Part shown: positions 1 through 8,616 of the stretch, piece after piece
Layout: each line of letters begins with the position of its first letter
Position numbering within the stretch: the first letter of the stretch is position 1
Assembly: GCA_003989085.1 (NCBI GenBank)
Contig: RXIV01000008.1
Location: 124,001-188,000, forward strand
Length of the DNA: 64,000 nt
DNA from: Candidatus Competibacteraceae bacterium
Lineage (GTDB): Bacteria > Pseudomonadota > Gammaproteobacteria > Competibacterales > Competibacteraceae
Direction of reading: 5' to 3'
Position numbers and translations under genes: made by a program
Notes under the pieces: generated by a model
What the model was told of the DNA's origin: nothing
The model's input: the letters and a program-made list of their open reading frames with translations, nothing else
The model's database searches: none

Positions 1-2
1 CG

Positions 3-926
3 CTCAAAGTCGATGAACCGACCATGAGCATGACCTTCCAGGTCAACGCTTCGCCCTTCGCCGGGCGCGAAGGCAAGTACGTCACCAGCCGGCAAGTGCG
101 CGAGCGGCTGTTTCGGGAAATCATCCACAACGTGGCGCTGCGGATTGAGGAGGGCGACGATCCCGACAAGTTCAAGGTTTCCGGGCGCGGCGAACTGCAC
201 TTGTCGATCCTGATTGAGAATATGCGCCGCGAAGGCTATGAGCTGGCTGTATCCCGCCCGGAAGTGATTGTGCGGGAAGTGAACGGCGAGTGGGAAGAGC
301 CTTACGAACAACTGACGGTGGATGTAGAAGAGCAGCATCAGGGGCCGGTGATGGAAAAGCTCGGCGAACGACGCGGCGAGTTGTTGGATATGCAGCCTGA
401 CGGTAAGGGTCGGGTGCGGCTGGATTACCTGATTCCGGCGCGGGGGCTGATCGGCTTCCAGACTGAATTTCTGACAACGACTTCCGGCACCGGGCTGATT
501 TACCACGTTTTCGATCGTTACGGTCCGATGAAAAAGGGCACGATTGGGTCGCGGCTAAATGGCGTCCTGATCGCCAATGGGGCCGGCAAGGCGCTCGGTT
601 ATGCGTTGTTCAACTTGCAGGAACGGGGACGGATGATGGTTGGCCCTGGCGATGAGGTTTACGAGGGAATGATCGTCGGCATTCACGCCCGCGCTAACGA
701 CCTGGTGGTCAACCCGCTCAAGGCTAAGCAACTGACTAACATTCGCGCTGCCGGTTCTGACGAGAATATCCTGCTGACTCCGCCAGTGCGGCTCAGCCTG
801 GAGCAGGCGCTGGAGTTTATCGACGACGATGAACTGGTCGAAGTCACGCCCAAAGCGATCCGGTTGCGGAAAAAGTTGTTGCTGGAGCAGGATCGCAAGC
901 GGGCGGCGCGGCGCGAGGGTGGTTGA
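3..926 (+). CDS. typA: Ribosome-associated GTPase TypA/BipA, C-terminal part
   Basis: This is the 3' half of TypA/BipA, a translational GTPase of the EF-G family that binds the ribosome and acts in 50S assembly and stress adaptation. The reading frame is open to the left edge, so the start, the GTPase domain and domain II lie outside the window. About 307 residues remain of a family that is usually near 605. The visible part holds the EF-G-like domain III segment ([20 protein letters not shown]) and then the domain V and C-terminal region that is specific to BipA, with [11 protein letters not shown] and the basic end. The gene stands alone here, with an acetate permease downstream in the same direction. 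Identification is firm from the conserved blocks. Confidence 0.95.
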   Translation, partial: LKVDEPTMSMTFQVNASPFAGREGKYVTSRQVRERLFREIIHNVALRIEEGDDPDKFKVSGRGELHLSILIENMRREGYELAVSRPEVIVREVNGEWEEPYEQLTVDVEEQHQGPVMEKLGERRGELLDMQPDGKGRVRLDYLIPARGLIGFQTEFLTTTSGTGLIYHVFDRYGPMKKGTIGSRLNGVLIANGAGKALGYALFNLQERGRMMVGPGDEVYEGMIVGIHARANDLVVNPLKAKQLTNIRAAGSDENILLTPPVRLSLEQALEFIDDDELVEVTPKAIRLRKKLLLEQDRKRAARREGG

Positions 927-972
927 ACCACTTTATTCGTGCCATTTCACTTCCACTCTCAGGAATCTTTCC

Positions 973-978
973 TATAGT
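973..978 (+). promoter_or_regulatory. Candidate -10 element upstream of the acetate permease
   Basis: TATAGT matches a sigma-70 -10 box at five of six positions and lies about 90 bases before the permease start. The -35 position 17 bases upstream (CTTCCA) is poor, so this is a weak call by eye. Confidence 0.25.
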
Positions 979-1068
979 GGTTAGGGCTGTTCGAAGACGC
1001 CGCCCTGGCGGTTCATCCCGGACGGGGCTAATGACCGTTCGGAACACTCATTGAAGGAGGTTAAACGT

Positions 1069-1635
1069 ATGGCAGAACAAAAACTTGGCAATCCAGCAGT
1101 GGTCGGTCTGGCCGGTTTCGGCATGACCACACTGGTTTTGCAGTTCCACAATGTCGGCTGGATGTCCAGCATCGGGCCAGTGGTCTGGCTGGGCCTGATC
1201 TTTGGCGGAACGGCGCAACTGATCGCCGGTTTGCAGGAAATGAAGACCGGTAACAACTTCGGCTACTGTGCCTTCACCTCTTACGGCGCGTTCTGGATTG
1301 CCTTGTGCTTCATGCTGCTGGGTAACAAGTACGATCTGTTTAAGGCGGGTACCGAGGACATTGGCTGGTTCCTGGTGGGCTGGACCCTGTTCACCGCGAT
1401 TCTGTGGATCGGCTCGCTGCGGATTCATGGCGCGATGGCCTTCACCTTCACTACCTTGCTGATTGGCTTCATCCTGCTGGATCTGGCCCATTTCGGCTAC
1501 CCTGGCCTGACTGTGGTGGCCGGCTATGAGCTGATGGTCTGCGCCCTGGCGGCCTGGTACATGATGGCCCGGGTCATCCTGAACGAAATCTACGGCAAGG
1601 AACTTTTGCCCGCTGGCAAACCGTGGGTTTCCTGA
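1069..1635 (+). CDS. satP: Acetate uptake transporter, AceTr (GPR1/FUN34/SatP) family
   Basis: This 188-residue inner-membrane protein belongs to the acetate/succinate permease family. The signature NPAVVGL stands at residues 8-14, as expected for the NP-x-x-x-GL motif at the start of the first helix. About six hydrophobic segments follow, for example FHNVGWMSSIGPVVWLGLIF and the run ending in LLIGFILLDLA. The ATG at 1069 is preceded by the strong ribosome site AAGGAGGT at 1054-1061; an in-frame TTG at 1051 overlaps that site and is unlikely to be used. A secreted Cache-domain gene follows after 37 bases and is probably co-transcribed. In a PHA-forming cell the permease would supply acetate for acetyl-CoA, which is an inference from the neighbourhood. 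Confidence 0.9.
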   Translation: MAEQKLGNPAVVGLAGFGMTTLVLQFHNVGWMSSIGPVVWLGLIFGGTAQLIAGLQEMKTGNNFGYCAFTSYGAFWIALCFMLLGNKYDLFKAGTEDIGWFLVGWTLFTAILWIGSLRIHGAMAFTFTTLLIGFILLDLAHFGYPGLTVVAGYELMVCALAAWYMMARVILNEIYGKELLPAGKPWVS

Positions 1636-1672
1636 ACGGAACCTGTTTTACCCACTGCTGGAGGATTTGAAC

Positions 1673-2221
1673 ATGCGAAAAATAACGCTTGGTTTTGCTA
1701 GTTTGGCTTTGTTGTTGGGCGCTGCGCCGGTCTTTGCCGACGATTCCAATGCCGCCACCCCGGAAGAGGTGGTCGCTAAGGTCAATGAGGCTGTCCAGTA
1801 CCTGAACGCCAAGGGTTTGGCGGGCTTCGTGGACTTTAATAACAACAAGGACGCCCGCTGGGTCTGGAAAGACAGCTATGTGTTCGTCTATAGCTGCCGC
1901 GACAATGTGATGCTGGGTCATCCGCTACGGCCTGACATGGTTGGCAAGCCGATCCTGCAAATGAAGGATGATAAAGACAAGGCGTTGTTCCAGGAAATGT
2001 GCAAGGAAGGCGCTAAACCCGATGGCGGCTGGGTTGAATACTGGTGGCCGAAACCGGGTGAAGCTAAAGCCTCACGGAAAATTTCCTATGTCCATAGCGC
2101 CGCAGTGTCCTTTAAACCGGATATCCAGGTCGGCGCTGGCATCTACGACGACAAGATGAGCGTCGAGGAACTGAACAAGCTCGCCGTGCAGGGCAAGCAA
2201 CAGAAGAAGGACGCTCCCTAG
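1673..2221 (+). CDS. Secreted single-Cache domain protein
   Basis: This 182-residue protein has a clear Sec signal peptide (MRKITLGFAS, a hydrophobic core, then VFA cut before DDSN at about residue 22). The rest resembles a stand-alone sCache_2 sensor domain: YVFVYSCRDNVMLGHP, GKPILQMKDDKDK, a GGWVEYWWPKPGE segment and KISYVHS are typical blocks. Cache domains bind small organic acids in the periplasm, usually as the outer part of chemoreceptors or histidine kinases, but no transmembrane or signalling domain follows here. The ATG at 1673 has CTGGAGGA at 1658-1665 upstream; an in-frame TTG at 1667 is rejected. It sits 37 bases behind the acetate permease, so it may be a periplasmic ligand-binding partner of uptake or of an unlinked receptor. 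The function is not known. Confidence 0.75.
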   Translation: MRKITLGFASLALLLGAAPVFADDSNAATPEEVVAKVNEAVQYLNAKGLAGFVDFNNNKDARWVWKDSYVFVYSCRDNVMLGHPLRPDMVGKPILQMKDDKDKALFQEMCKEGAKPDGGWVEYWWPKPGEAKASRKISYVHSAAVSFKPDIQVGAGIYDDKMSVEELNKLAVQGKQQKKDAP

Positions 2222-2242
2222 CGGGCGAGCCTTTACCGCAAG

Positions 2243-2270
2243 GCCTCTCCCGCCGGAAAGGCGGGGAGGC
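2243..2270. terminator. GC-rich hairpin between converging genes
   Basis: The arms GCCTCTCCCGCC and GGCGGGGAGGC form a strong stem with one bulge and a four-base loop. It lies between the stop of the Cache gene and the stop of tyrS, which converge. There is no clear T-run on either side, so it may be a bidirectional terminator or a short dispersed repeat. Confidence 0.4.
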
Positions 2271-2321
2271 TTCAATGCATTAGGCAAGGTAACGCTGGCA
2301 GCATCCGTAGCAGCTTTCGCT

Positions 2322-3524
2322 TCACCGCACCCGCACCCGCGCTATCCGTCGCTTGCCTACTTGATAAACATGGCAACTACCGGCAGCCAGTTCTCGATCA
2401 CGGTTCTCAACCCGTTCGCCATCGATCCGCACCGCGCCTTGCTGAATCAGTCGAAAGGCTTCGGAGGTGCTGGCGGCCAGTCCGGCTTCCTTGAGCAGGT
2501 TAGCGATCGGTAACCGACCCTCGCGGGATTGCACCTCTGCTTCCGGTACTTCTTCCGGTAATGCGCCTTTCTGGAACCGTTCGATAAACGCCGCCTGCGC
2601 CTGCTGCCCGGCTTCGGCGCTGTGGAATCGGGCAACCAATTCCTCGGCCAGTTTGAACTTCACATCGCGGGGATTCAGCCCTTCATTGCTGATCTGCCGT
2701 CGCCATGCTGCAATTTCGCTGGTTGGGCGAAAACTCAGCAGCTCAAAGTAACGCCACATCAATTCGTCGGAAATCGACATCAGCTTGCCGAACATTTCAT
2801 TGGGTTCATCGCGGATGCCGACGTAGTTGCCCAGCGATTTTGACATTTTTTGCACCCCGTCCAGCCCTTCCAGAATCGGCATGGTCAGGACGATTTGCGG
2901 CGGCTGGCCGTAGTGCTTTTGCAACTCACGGCCCACCAGCAGGTTGAACTTCTGGTCGGTGCCGCCCAGCTCGACATCAGCGTGCATCGCCACCGAGTCG
3001 TAACCCTGCACCAGCGGGTAGAGAAATTCGTGAATCGCGATGGGCTGGCCGGCGGCGTAACGCTTGCCGAAATCATCGCGCTCCAGCATCCGGGCCACGG
3101 TGTGCTTGGCCGCCAGATGAATGAAATCGGCGGGAGTCATCTGGTTAAACCAGGTGGAATTGAACAGCACTTCGGTTTTGTCGGGATCGAGGATTTTGAA
3201 CACCTGATCCTGATAGGTCCGGGCGTTGGCCAGAATCGCCTCACGGGTCAGCGGCTGGCGAGTGATGTTTTTACCAGTTGGATCGCCAATCATCCCAGTA
3301 AAATCGCCAATCAGGAACATGACGTGGTGGCCGAGTTCCTGAAACTGGCGCAGCTTGTTGATCAACACGGTATGACCAAGGTGCAAGTCCGGGGCGGTTG
3401 GATCGAAACCGGCCTTGACCCGTAGCGGTCGACCTGTCTTTAGCCGGTCAATCAACTCCTCTTCCAGCAGCAGATCCACTGCGCCGCGTTTGATCAAGTC
3501 CAGTGAAGCTTCAACCGAGTGCAT
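2322..3524 (-). CDS. tyrS: Tyrosyl-tRNA synthetase
   Basis: TyrS charges tRNA-Tyr with tyrosine in the cytoplasm. The protein is a class I aminoacyl-tRNA synthetase with HLGH at residues 48-51 and KMSKS at 226-230, followed by a C-terminal S4-type RNA-binding domain ([20 protein letters not shown] to the end). At 400 residues it belongs to the shorter bacterial TyrRS group. Two in-frame ATGs lie six bases apart, at 3530 and 3524. The ribosome site GAGGA at 3531-3535 touches the first but is six bases from the second, so 3524 is the better start. The gene is divergent from anmK, with about 100 bases between them for both promoters. Confidence 0.96.
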   Translation of the reverse strand: MHSVEASLDLIKRGAVDLLLEEELIDRLKTGRPLRVKAGFDPTAPDLHLGHTVLINKLRQFQELGHHVMFLIGDFTGMIGDPTGKNITRQPLTREAILANARTYQDQVFKILDPDKTEVLFNSTWFNQMTPADFIHLAAKHTVARMLERDDFGKRYAAGQPIAIHEFLYPLVQGYDSVAMHADVELGGTDQKFNLLVGRELQKHYGQPPQIVLTMPILEGLDGVQKMSKSLGNYVGIRDEPNEMFGKLMSISDELMWRYFELLSFRPTSEIAAWRRQISNEGLNPRDVKFKLAEELVARFHSAEAGQQAQAAFIERFQKGALPEEVPEAEVQSREGRLPIANLLKEAGLAASTSEAFRLIQQGAVRIDGERVENRDRELAAGSCHVYQVGKRRIARVRVR

Positions 3525-3627
3525 GAGCATTCCTCAAAAAGGAAGGGATTCTAGCAAACCGGCCCTACCCCGTTATGATTCCGGTCCCGATTCTCCCATT
3601 CAACGACGAACGACAGGATTCTTCAGC

Positions 3628-4740
3628 ATGGCAGATCACCTGATTGGCTTGATGTCTGGCACCAGCATGGACGGTATTGATGCTGCGCTGGTGCGATTTG
3701 ACGATACGGCGCTCCCGGAACTGATCGCCCGACGCACCACAGCGCTGCCCTCCGAACTCCAGGAAAAACTGCGAGCGCTGGCGCAACCGGGCGCGAATGA
3801 GCTGGATCGGATGATGCGGCTGGATGGAACCGTAGCGCGGTTGTTTGCGGACGCTGTTGTGGAGCTGCTGGATCAGACCGGGATGAGCGCCGGCCAGATT
3901 CGCGCCATCGGCAGTCACGGCCAGACCATCCGCCACGTTCCCGTCGGTGCTGAACCCTATACCGTGCAGATCGGCAATCCCAGCCTGATTGCGGAATTGA
4001 CCGGGATAACCACGGTCGCTGATTTTCGGCGGCGAGACTTAGCGGCAGGGGGGCAGGGCGCACCACTGGCTCCAGCATTTCATGCCGCCTTTTTCCGCAC
4101 CTCGGCGGAAAATCGGGTGGCGCTGAACATCGGCGGCATCGCCAACCTGACCCGGTTGCCGGCGGCGGCTCAGGCGCTGGTCAGCGGTTTTGATACCGGC
4201 CCCGGCAATCTGCTGCTGGACGCCTGGATTCGGCAGTATCAGGGCAAGACGTTGGATGATGGGGGGGCATGGGGCGCAGGTGGGCGGGTATTGCCAGAGC
4301 TGCTGGCGGCGCTGCTGACTGATCCCTATTTCCGCGAGTCGCCGCCGAAAAGCACCGGTCGCGAGCAGTTTCATCTCGACTGGCTGAAGGCTGGGCTGGC
4401 GACGCTGCCCACTGCCGATCCGCAGGATGTGCAGGCGACCTTGCAGGAATTAACTGCCGTTTCAGTCGCCGATGCGATTCGCCAGTATGCCGGGGAAGCG
4501 CAGCGGGTGCTGGTCTGTGGCGGCGGGGTTCACAACCGGGCGTTATTGGCGCGATTGCAGGCACAGTTGCCCGATTTGATCGTTGAGTCCACCGCAGTGG
4601 CCGGAATCGACCCCGATTTTGTAGAGGCTATCGGTTTTGCCTGGCTAGCGAAGCGCACCTTGGATGGTCTGCCCGGCAATGTGCCAGCGGTTACTGGAGC
4701 GCGGGGAGAGCGGATTCTGGGCGGGATTTATCGGGCCTGA
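3628..4740 (+). CDS. anmK: Anhydro-N-acetylmuramic acid kinase
   Basis: AnmK phosphorylates and opens 1,6-anhydro-MurNAc released during cell-wall turnover, giving MurNAc-6-phosphate for recycling. The 370-residue length is normal for the family. The N-terminal LMSGTSMDGIDAALV is the hallmark nucleotide-binding loop. GSHGQTIRH, ADFRRRDLAAGGQGAPL, NIGGIANLT and GFDTGPGN follow in the usual order, and VLVCGGGVHN lies near the C-terminus. The ATG at 3628 puts that loop at residue 8, as in other members; the reading frame is open further upstream but overlaps tyrS on the other strand and is not conserved-looking. Divergent tyrS and anmK share a promoter region, and this pairing is common in gammaproteobacteria. 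Confidence 0.95.
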   Translation: MADHLIGLMSGTSMDGIDAALVRFDDTALPELIARRTTALPSELQEKLRALAQPGANELDRMMRLDGTVARLFADAVVELLDQTGMSAGQIRAIGSHGQTIRHVPVGAEPYTVQIGNPSLIAELTGITTVADFRRRDLAAGGQGAPLAPAFHAAFFRTSAENRVALNIGGIANLTRLPAAAQALVSGFDTGPGNLLLDAWIRQYQGKTLDDGGAWGAGGRVLPELLAALLTDPYFRESPPKSTGREQFHLDWLKAGLATLPTADPQDVQATLQELTAVSVADAIRQYAGEAQRVLVCGGGVHNRALLARLQAQLPDLIVESTAVAGIDPDFVEAIGFAWLAKRTLDGLPGNVPAVTGARGERILGGIYRA

Positions 4741-4741
4741 A

Positions 4742-4972
4742 TTAAGTTGTTTTGGTTGTGCTGCACGTAATCTGTGGGTTGACTTCAAGCCGTTTCTACC
4801 CCCAGCGGTGGGCTTCTTCATGATGCGAGGCGTAACACAGCATCATATTGTCGCCATTGCGGTGGGGAATAATGCGCAAATCAAGAGTGACCCGCGCCGA
4901 CCAGAAATGTAGACCAAGGGCCTGATCCAGACGATGCAACTGAAAACTGGGATGTGCCGGCGTGGGTGGCAA
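4742..4972 (-). pseudogene. Relic of a RelE-like toxin or UvrD-helicase N-terminal toxin domain
   Basis: Between anmK and pepN the minus strand encodes a short stretch that looks like the end of the RelE-like domain found in stand-alone toxins and at the front of some UvrD-type helicases. From 4972 the frame reads PSFQLHRLDQALGLHFWSAR, then VTLDLRIIPHRNGDN, MMLCYASHHEEAHRWG and, after an in-frame TAG at 4796-4798, KRLEVNP. The family usually shows FWSxRVxxDLRII, CYVDHHDxAYxW and RKLExHP in this order. Another in-frame TAG at 4973-4975 and no start codon with a ribosome site were seen. It is most likely a decayed gene. The family assignment comes from remembered motifs and needs a profile search. 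Confidence 0.5.
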
Positions 4973-5207
4973 CTAAAATGCTGCCAGCTTGATCAAGATC
5001 TACGCTTGCGCCTCAAGTTGGGTCCGACTGCTGGCATAAGGTGTTGACGATAATGAAATTCATGACGCGCTACTGGAAAGTATTCATCGGCGACAAAAGT
5101 TGAAACGATTGTCAACCGATTGTAGTTCATCGCGGCAAGGCCGGCTGAACAAACCGGATCGCCGACTATCCAACCAGCTTCACGATCTCCTACCAGAGCT
5201 GCTGCCC
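4973..5207. other. Rest of the anmK-pepN gap, no gene recognised
   Basis: The gap between anmK and pepN is 467 bases long and is occupied on its left by the toxin relic. In this right part a 76-codon minus-strand frame (4993-5223) exists, but it matches no family that I recognise and overlaps the pepN start. The pepN promoter must lie here, but no convincing -35/-10 pair was found. Confidence 0.4.
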
Positions 5208-7862
5208 ATGTCGACCCAAACACCCAAGACTGTCTGCCTCAAGGACTACGCGCCGCCCGCCTACCGCATTCCAACCGTTGATCTGCGGTTTGAGCTAGGC
5301 GAGGACTCCACTACGGTGCATTCACGGTTGCGAATCGTCCGTGCTGAGGCCACGCCCGCTGGAACGCCGTTGGCGCTGGACGGACAACAACTTGAACTGA
5401 TCGCGCTGGAACTGGATGGCGCACCGCTCGCCGCCGATCGCTATCAGGTCGACGCCGATCACCTGACCCTGTGCGATCCGCCGGAGTCTTTTGAACTGGC
5501 GGTCGTCACCCGGATCCGCCCGCAGGACAACGCTTCGCTGGAAGGGCTTTACCAGTCCAGCGGCAATTTCTGCACCCAGTGCGAGGCCGAGGGTTTCCGC
5601 AAAATCACCTACTTTCTCGACCGGCCCGACGCGATGGCGGTGTTCACCACGACCTTGATGGCCGACCAAAGCCGCTATCCGGCGCTGCTCTCCAACGGCA
5701 ATCTGACCGGCAGCGGCGCCCTCGACGATGGCCGGCACTGGGCGCGGTGGCATGATCCCTTTCCCAAGCCTTGCTACCTGTTTGCGCTGGTCGCGGGTCA
5801 TCTCCTGCACGTCGAAGATCAGTTCATTACCCACTCCGGACGCACGGTCACGCTGCGGATTTACGTTGAACCCGCCAACATCGCGCAGTGCGACCATGCG
5901 ATGCACTCGCTGAAACAGGCGATGCTCTGGGACGAGCAACGTTTCGGGCTGGAGTATGACCTTGACCTGTATCAGATCGTGGCGGTCGGCGATTTCAACA
6001 TGGGCGCGATGGAGAACAAGGGCCTGAACGTCTTTAACACCAAATATGTGCTGGCCCGGCCCGAAACCGCCACTGATGCCGATTATCAGGGCATTCTCGG
6101 CGTGATCGGCCACGAATACTTCCACAATTGGACCGGCAACCGGGTGACTTGCCGCGATTGGTTCCAGCTCAGCCTCAAGGAAGGGTTGACCGTATTCCGC
6201 GATCAGGAATTCTCCAGCGATCTCGGCTCACGCGGGGTCAAGCGCATTGATGATGTGCGGATTCTCCGCAGCAGCCAGTTTCCACAGGACGCCGGGCCGC
6301 TGGCGCATCCGATCCGTCCTGATTCCTACATCGAAATCAACAATTTCTACACTGTCACCGTCTACAACAAGGGCGCGGAAGTGATCCGGATGATCCAGAC
6401 CCTGCTCGGCCCGGATGGCTTCCGGCGCGGTATGGATCTCTACTTCCAGCGTCACGACGGCCAGGCGGTGACCTGCGATGATTTTGTAGCTGCGATGGCT
6501 GATGCAAATGACGCGGATTTCAGCCAGTTTCGGCGTTGGTATCATCAGGCGGGAACACCGGAACTGACGATCAGCGATGCCTACGATGCTGCCGCCCGCC
6601 GCTACTGCCTGACTGTGCGCCAGTCCTGTCCGCCGACGCCGGGCCAGCCGGATAAGGAACCGTTTCATATCCCGCTGGCGCTCGGTCTGTTGGATGCCGA
6701 GGGTCAGGATTTACCGCTGCAACTGGCTGGGGAAGATGTGCCGCAGGGAACCACCCGGATTTTGGAGTTGCGGGAACCAGAGCACAGTTTTCACTTCATC
6801 AATATCCCGGATCGTCCGGTTCCATCACTGCTGCGCGGCTTTTCCGCTCCGGTGAAGCTGAACATCACTGAAAGCGAGGCCGATGTACGCTTCCGACTGG
6901 CTCACGACAGCGATGATTTCAACCGTTGGGATGCTGGACAGACCTTGGCGATCCGCACCATTCTCGCCTTGGTTGAAGCCCGTCGGCAGGGACAGGTCTG
7001 GGCATTGCCGGACTCATTCAGTGCGGCCTTTGGTCGGGCGCTGAGTTCCGGGGCGGAGCCGGCGCTGCTGGCCCAAGTGCTGACCCTGCCGAGCGAAAGC
7101 TATTTGGCCGAGCAGATGACGGTGGTGGACGTGGAGGGCATTCATGCCGCCCGGTGCTGGGTGCAACGGATGTTGGCCGAGCGGCTGCGCGAATCGTTGC
7201 AGGCTACCTACGATGAATTGCAGCGTGGTGAGCAGGACGGCTACCGGATCGATGCCGAGGGAATGGGCCGGCGGGCGCTTAAGAATGTCTGCCTGGATAT
7301 TCTGCTGCAATTGGACGACCTCGACTTACGCGTCCTGGGTTTGCGCCAGTTTTACGCCGCCGGCAACATGAGTGACCAGATCGGCGCACTAGCGGCGTTG
7401 GCCAATACCGACAGCCCGGAGCGGAGCGAAGCGTTGGCGGCTTTTTATGTGCGCTGGCGACATGAAGCACTGGTGGTGGACAAATGGTTGAGCTTGCAAG
7501 CGACCTCCCGCTTGCCGGATACCTTGGCCGTGGTCCGGGAGTTAATGGATCATGAAGCGTTCAATCTCAGGAACCCCAACAAGGTGCGAGCGCTGATTGG
7601 CGCATTTTCCCAAGCCAACCCTGCACATTTCCACGCGGCGGATGGCAGCGGCTATACTTTCCTCGCTGATCAGATTCTGGCTCTAAATGCCTTCAATCCT
7701 CAGATTGCAGCGCGGCTGACCTCGGCGTTTACCCGCTGGCGCCAATATGATCTCATCCGTCAGACGGAAATGCAGCGTCAACTGGAGCGGATAATGACCG
7801 CGCAGGGCCTGTCACCGGATGTCTATGAGATCGCCGCCAAGAGTTTGGGGCGTGCGGGCTGA
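5208..7862 (+). CDS. pepN: Aminopeptidase N
   Basis: PepN is a cytoplasmic M1 zinc metallo-aminopeptidase that removes N-terminal residues from peptides in late protein turnover. The substrate-anchoring GAMEN motif is at residues 266-270. The zinc site is HEYFH at 302-306 with the third ligand, glutamate, at 325 in KEGLTVFRD. The 884-residue length and the all-helical C-terminal domain (DUF3458 region, ending with many helical repeats) match the gammaproteobacterial enzyme. The frame is open for 36 more codons upstream, but the ATG at 5208 begins the conserved KTVCLKDYAPPAYRIPTVDL region. It appears to be a single-gene unit, with the phasin gene starting 136 bases later behind its own likely promoter. 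Confidence 0.96.
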   Translation: MSTQTPKTVCLKDYAPPAYRIPTVDLRFELGEDSTTVHSRLRIVRAEATPAGTPLALDGQQLELIALELDGAPLAADRYQVDADHLTLCDPPESFELAVVTRIRPQDNASLEGLYQSSGNFCTQCEAEGFRKITYFLDRPDAMAVFTTTLMADQSRYPALLSNGNLTGSGALDDGRHWARWHDPFPKPCYLFALVAGHLLHVEDQFITHSGRTVTLRIYVEPANIAQCDHAMHSLKQAMLWDEQRFGLEYDLDLYQIVAVGDFNMGAMENKGLNVFNTKYVLARPETATDADYQGILGVIGHEYFHNWTGNRVTCRDWFQLSLKEGLTVFRDQEFSSDLGSRGVKRIDDVRILRSSQFPQDAGPLAHPIRPDSYIEINNFYTVTVYNKGAEVIRMIQTLLGPDGFRRGMDLYFQRHDGQAVTCDDFVAAMADANDADFSQFRRWYHQAGTPELTISDAYDAAARRYCLTVRQSCPPTPGQPDKEPFHIPLALGLLDAEGQDLPLQLAGEDVPQGTTRILELREPEHSFHFINIPDRPVPSLLRGFSAPVKLNITESEADVRFRLAHDSDDFNRWDAGQTLAIRTILALVEARRQGQVWALPDSFSAAFGRALSSGAEPALLAQVLTLPSESYLAEQMTVVDVEGIHAARCWVQRMLAERLRESLQATYDELQRGEQDGYRIDAEGMGRRALKNVCLDILLQLDDLDLRVLGLRQFYAAGNMSDQIGALAALANTDSPERSEALAAFYVRWRHEALVVDKWLSLQATSRLPDTLAVVRELMDHEAFNLRNPNKVRALIGAFSQANPAHFHAADGSGYTFLADQILALNAFNPQIAARLTSAFTRWRQYDLIRQTEMQRQLERIMTAQGLSPDVYEIAAKSLGRAG

Positions 7863-7899
7863 CTGGATCAGAATAAATTGTTGCAGTGCAAAATTTTGG

Positions 7900-7928
7900 T
7901 TGACTCCCACGATTGCACGATGCAAGAT
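7900..7928 (+). promoter_or_regulatory. Candidate promoter of the phasin gene
   Basis: TTGACT at 7900-7905 is a good -35 box. It is followed after 17 bases by CAAGAT at 7923-7928, a poor -10 box. It lies about 70 bases before the phasin ATG, in a region that is less GC-rich than the genes. Confidence 0.35.
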
Positions 7929-7998
7929 ACGCGAACTGAATGTTGCGCTGCACAAAAATCTTAACCCCACAAATTCTTTTTGTCAGGAGAACCCGACG

Positions 7999-8457
7999 AT
8001 GTCGACCAATCCCTTCAATCCGTTCAGCAATGTTGATTTCAGCAAGTTCGATCTGAGCAAGTTTGACATGACCAAGATGATGGGCGATGTCAAAATCCCC
8101 GGTTTCGACATGGAAGCTGTCATGACTGCCCAGCGCAAGAACATCGAAGCGCTGACCACCGCCAATCAGATGGCTGTGCAAGGCATGCAGGCGGTAGCAC
8201 AGCGGCAGGCCGAGATTCTGAGTCAGGCCATGAGCGAAGTGTCAGCCATTGCCCAGCAACTGGCCAGCAGCGCGAGCAACCCCCAGGAAATGACGACCAA
8301 GCAGGCTGAACTGGCCCGCAAGGGATTCGAGCAGGCGCTGTCCAACATGCGTGAGCTGGCCGAAATGGTCAGCAAGTCCAATACCGATGCGTTCGCCGTC
8401 ATCAATAAGCGCGTCACTGAAAGTCTGCAGGAACTCAAGGGCCTCGTCGTCAAGTAA
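7999..8457 (+). CDS. phaP: Phasin family protein (PHA granule protein)
   Basis: Phasins coat polyhydroxyalkanoate granules and control their number and size. This 152-residue protein has an unusual N-terminal run of phenylalanine-spaced repeats (NPFNPFSNVDF, SKFDLSKFDMTKM) and then an amphipathic helical domain with AQRKNIEALTTANQMAVQGM, which is the phasin-2 signature block. The rest is alanine- and glutamine-rich helix, ending in FAVINKRVTESLQELKGLV. The ATG at 7999 has AGGAGA at 7985-7990; the open frame upstream lacks such a site. It lies directly before the class I PHA synthase gene, separated by a strong terminator, so it is probably made in excess over the synthase. The symbol is given by role rather than by orthology. 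Confidence 0.88.
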   Translation: MSTNPFNPFSNVDFSKFDLSKFDMTKMMGDVKIPGFDMEAVMTAQRKNIEALTTANQMAVQGMQAVAQRQAEILSQAMSEVSAIAQQLASSASNPQEMTTKQAELARKGFEQALSNMRELAEMVSKSNTDAFAVINKRVTESLQELKGLVVK

Positions 8458-8489
8458 GACGACGCTTTATTACGCCCCGGTTAGCTAAT

Positions 8490-8532
8490 GGACAGGCCGC
8501 ACGGCGTTCCGTGTTGGCCTGTCCGTTTTTTT
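8490..8532 (+). terminator. Rho-independent terminator after the phasin gene
   Basis: The arms GGACAGGCC (8490-8498) and GGCCTGTCC (8516-8524) pair perfectly. A T-run follows at 8526-8532. It separates phasin transcription from phaC. Confidence 0.9.
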
Positions 8533-8616
8533 GGGCGGCTTGCTGACTCCGGGGACGTAATATCAGCTAAAATCAGGATGATTCAGCGAACCACCATAAA
8601 CAATGAGGAATCAGGC

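Noticed and set aside
4664..4912. Plus-strand frame across the end of anmK
   Set aside because: It begins inside anmK in another frame and its gap portion is the antisense of the toxin relic.
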